7,222 nucleotides of DNA from an uncultured Clostridia bacterium (GTDB lineage: Bacteria; Bacillota; Clostridia; Christensenellales; Borkfalkiaceae): NCBI GenBank assembly GCA_944372565.1, contig CALVZR010000186.1, positions 1 through 7,222 on the forward strand, read 5' to 3'. Shown here in pieces: positions 7,066-7,222 of the stretch (position 1 is the first letter of the stretch; every line of letters begins with the position of its first letter). Position numbers and translations under genes: made by a program. A model generated the notes under the pieces. It was not told the origin of the DNA, did not search any database, and saw nothing but the letters and a program-made list of their open reading frames with translations.

Positions 7066-7124
7066 CGATAACGTATGCGCAGCCGTTGCGGTAAAACAGA
7101 TGCAACGCATGCGCATACGTATCG
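7066..7124. repeat. Long imperfect inverted repeat between convergent genes
   Basis: The outer arms pair over 5 bp (7066-7070 with 7120-7124), then after one extra A at 7071 over 10 bp (7072-7081 with 7110-7119). A 2x2 internal loop follows, then 6 bp (7084-7089 with 7102-7107) and a 12-base apical loop (7090-7101). There is no T run on either side that would make it a simple terminator. The arm sequence TGCGCATA occurs again outside the hairpin at 7150-7157. It could be a REP-like or small mobile palindrome, or a 3' end structure of the minus-strand transcript; the family is not recognised. Confidence 0.7.
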
Positions 7125-7169
7125 GAATGCGGCGTTGTTCTTATACACCTGCGCATATTGAATACATGC

Positions 7170-7222
7170 TCATATGTTTTTGAGGTATTTCGCCTTCACT
7201 TTTTCAAATTCTTCCTGCGTGA
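7170..7222 (-). CDS. C-terminal end of a convergent gene, possibly a SHOCT-domain protein (5' end outside window)
   Basis: Read on the minus strand, the last 16 codons before a TGA at 7170-7172 give TQEEFEKVKAKYLKNI. This matches the end of SHOCT domains, short C-terminal helices of the form (I)T-x-E-E-F-E-x-x-K-x-x-L found on many otherwise unrelated proteins. The frame is open to the window edge. Its position, convergent to clpX and ahead of a two-way terminator, fits a real gene end. The piece is too short to say what the rest of the protein does, and it may be a chance frame. Confidence 0.5.
   Translation of the reverse strand, partial: TQEEFEKVKAKYLKNI

Noticed and set aside
7066..7124. 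Integron attC site, suggested by the imperfect hairpin with an extrahelical base
   Set aside because: The ends do not carry the RYYYAAC and GTTRRRY core boxes, and no integrase or cassette array is near.
6254..7156. Long minus-strand open frame opposite clpX
   Set aside because: It is His/Arg/Phe-rich and mirrors the codon pattern of clpX, runs through the terminator and palindrome, and shows no recognisable domain.

Overview
The window looks like chromosomal DNA from a GC-rich member of the Bacillota, most likely class Clostridia. This rests on the trigger factor, clpP, clpX gene order, an NFACT protein of the RqcH type, an S4-containing RluA-family pseudouridine synthase, strong AGGAG-like ribosome binding sites and a sigma-A type promoter. 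Codon third positions are strongly G/C. The species cannot be named from this sequence; an uncultured gut-type clostridial lineage is a guess.

Left part (1-3810), plus strand: the 3' part of feoB (ferrous iron transporter; its G domain lies upstream of the window), an RluA-family pseudouridine synthase that starts inside the feoB reading frame, and rqcH (NFACT/Rqc2 family), which starts one base after the synthase stop. The three genes are packed like one transcription unit. The feoB product carries an extra C-terminal membrane helix and a cluster of cysteines resembling the separate 'FeoB-associated Cys-rich membrane protein'.

Middle (3811-3874): a 64-base AT-rich gap with a good sigma-A promoter (TTGCTT, 17-base spacer, extended -10 TAGAAT) and the trigger factor ribosome binding site.

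Right part (3875-7012), plus strand: tig, clpP and clpX, spaced 11 and 22 bases apart, each with its own ribosome binding site, closed by a strong hairpin terminator at 7021-7056. It is followed by a 59-base imperfect hairpin of unknown nature (7066-7124) and the last 16 codons of a convergent minus-strand gene whose end resembles a SHOCT domain.

Taken together, much of the window is about the fate of nascent proteins. Trigger factor receives chains at the ribosome exit, RqcH tags stalled chains with alanine on split 50S subunits, and ClpXP is the protease known in Bacillus subtilis to degrade such tagged chains. I see no exotic defence, mobile or CRISPR system. The most useful observations are the rqcH/tig/clpPX neighbourhood, the fused Cys-rich FeoB tail with its long overlap into the next gene, and the palindrome after clpX.
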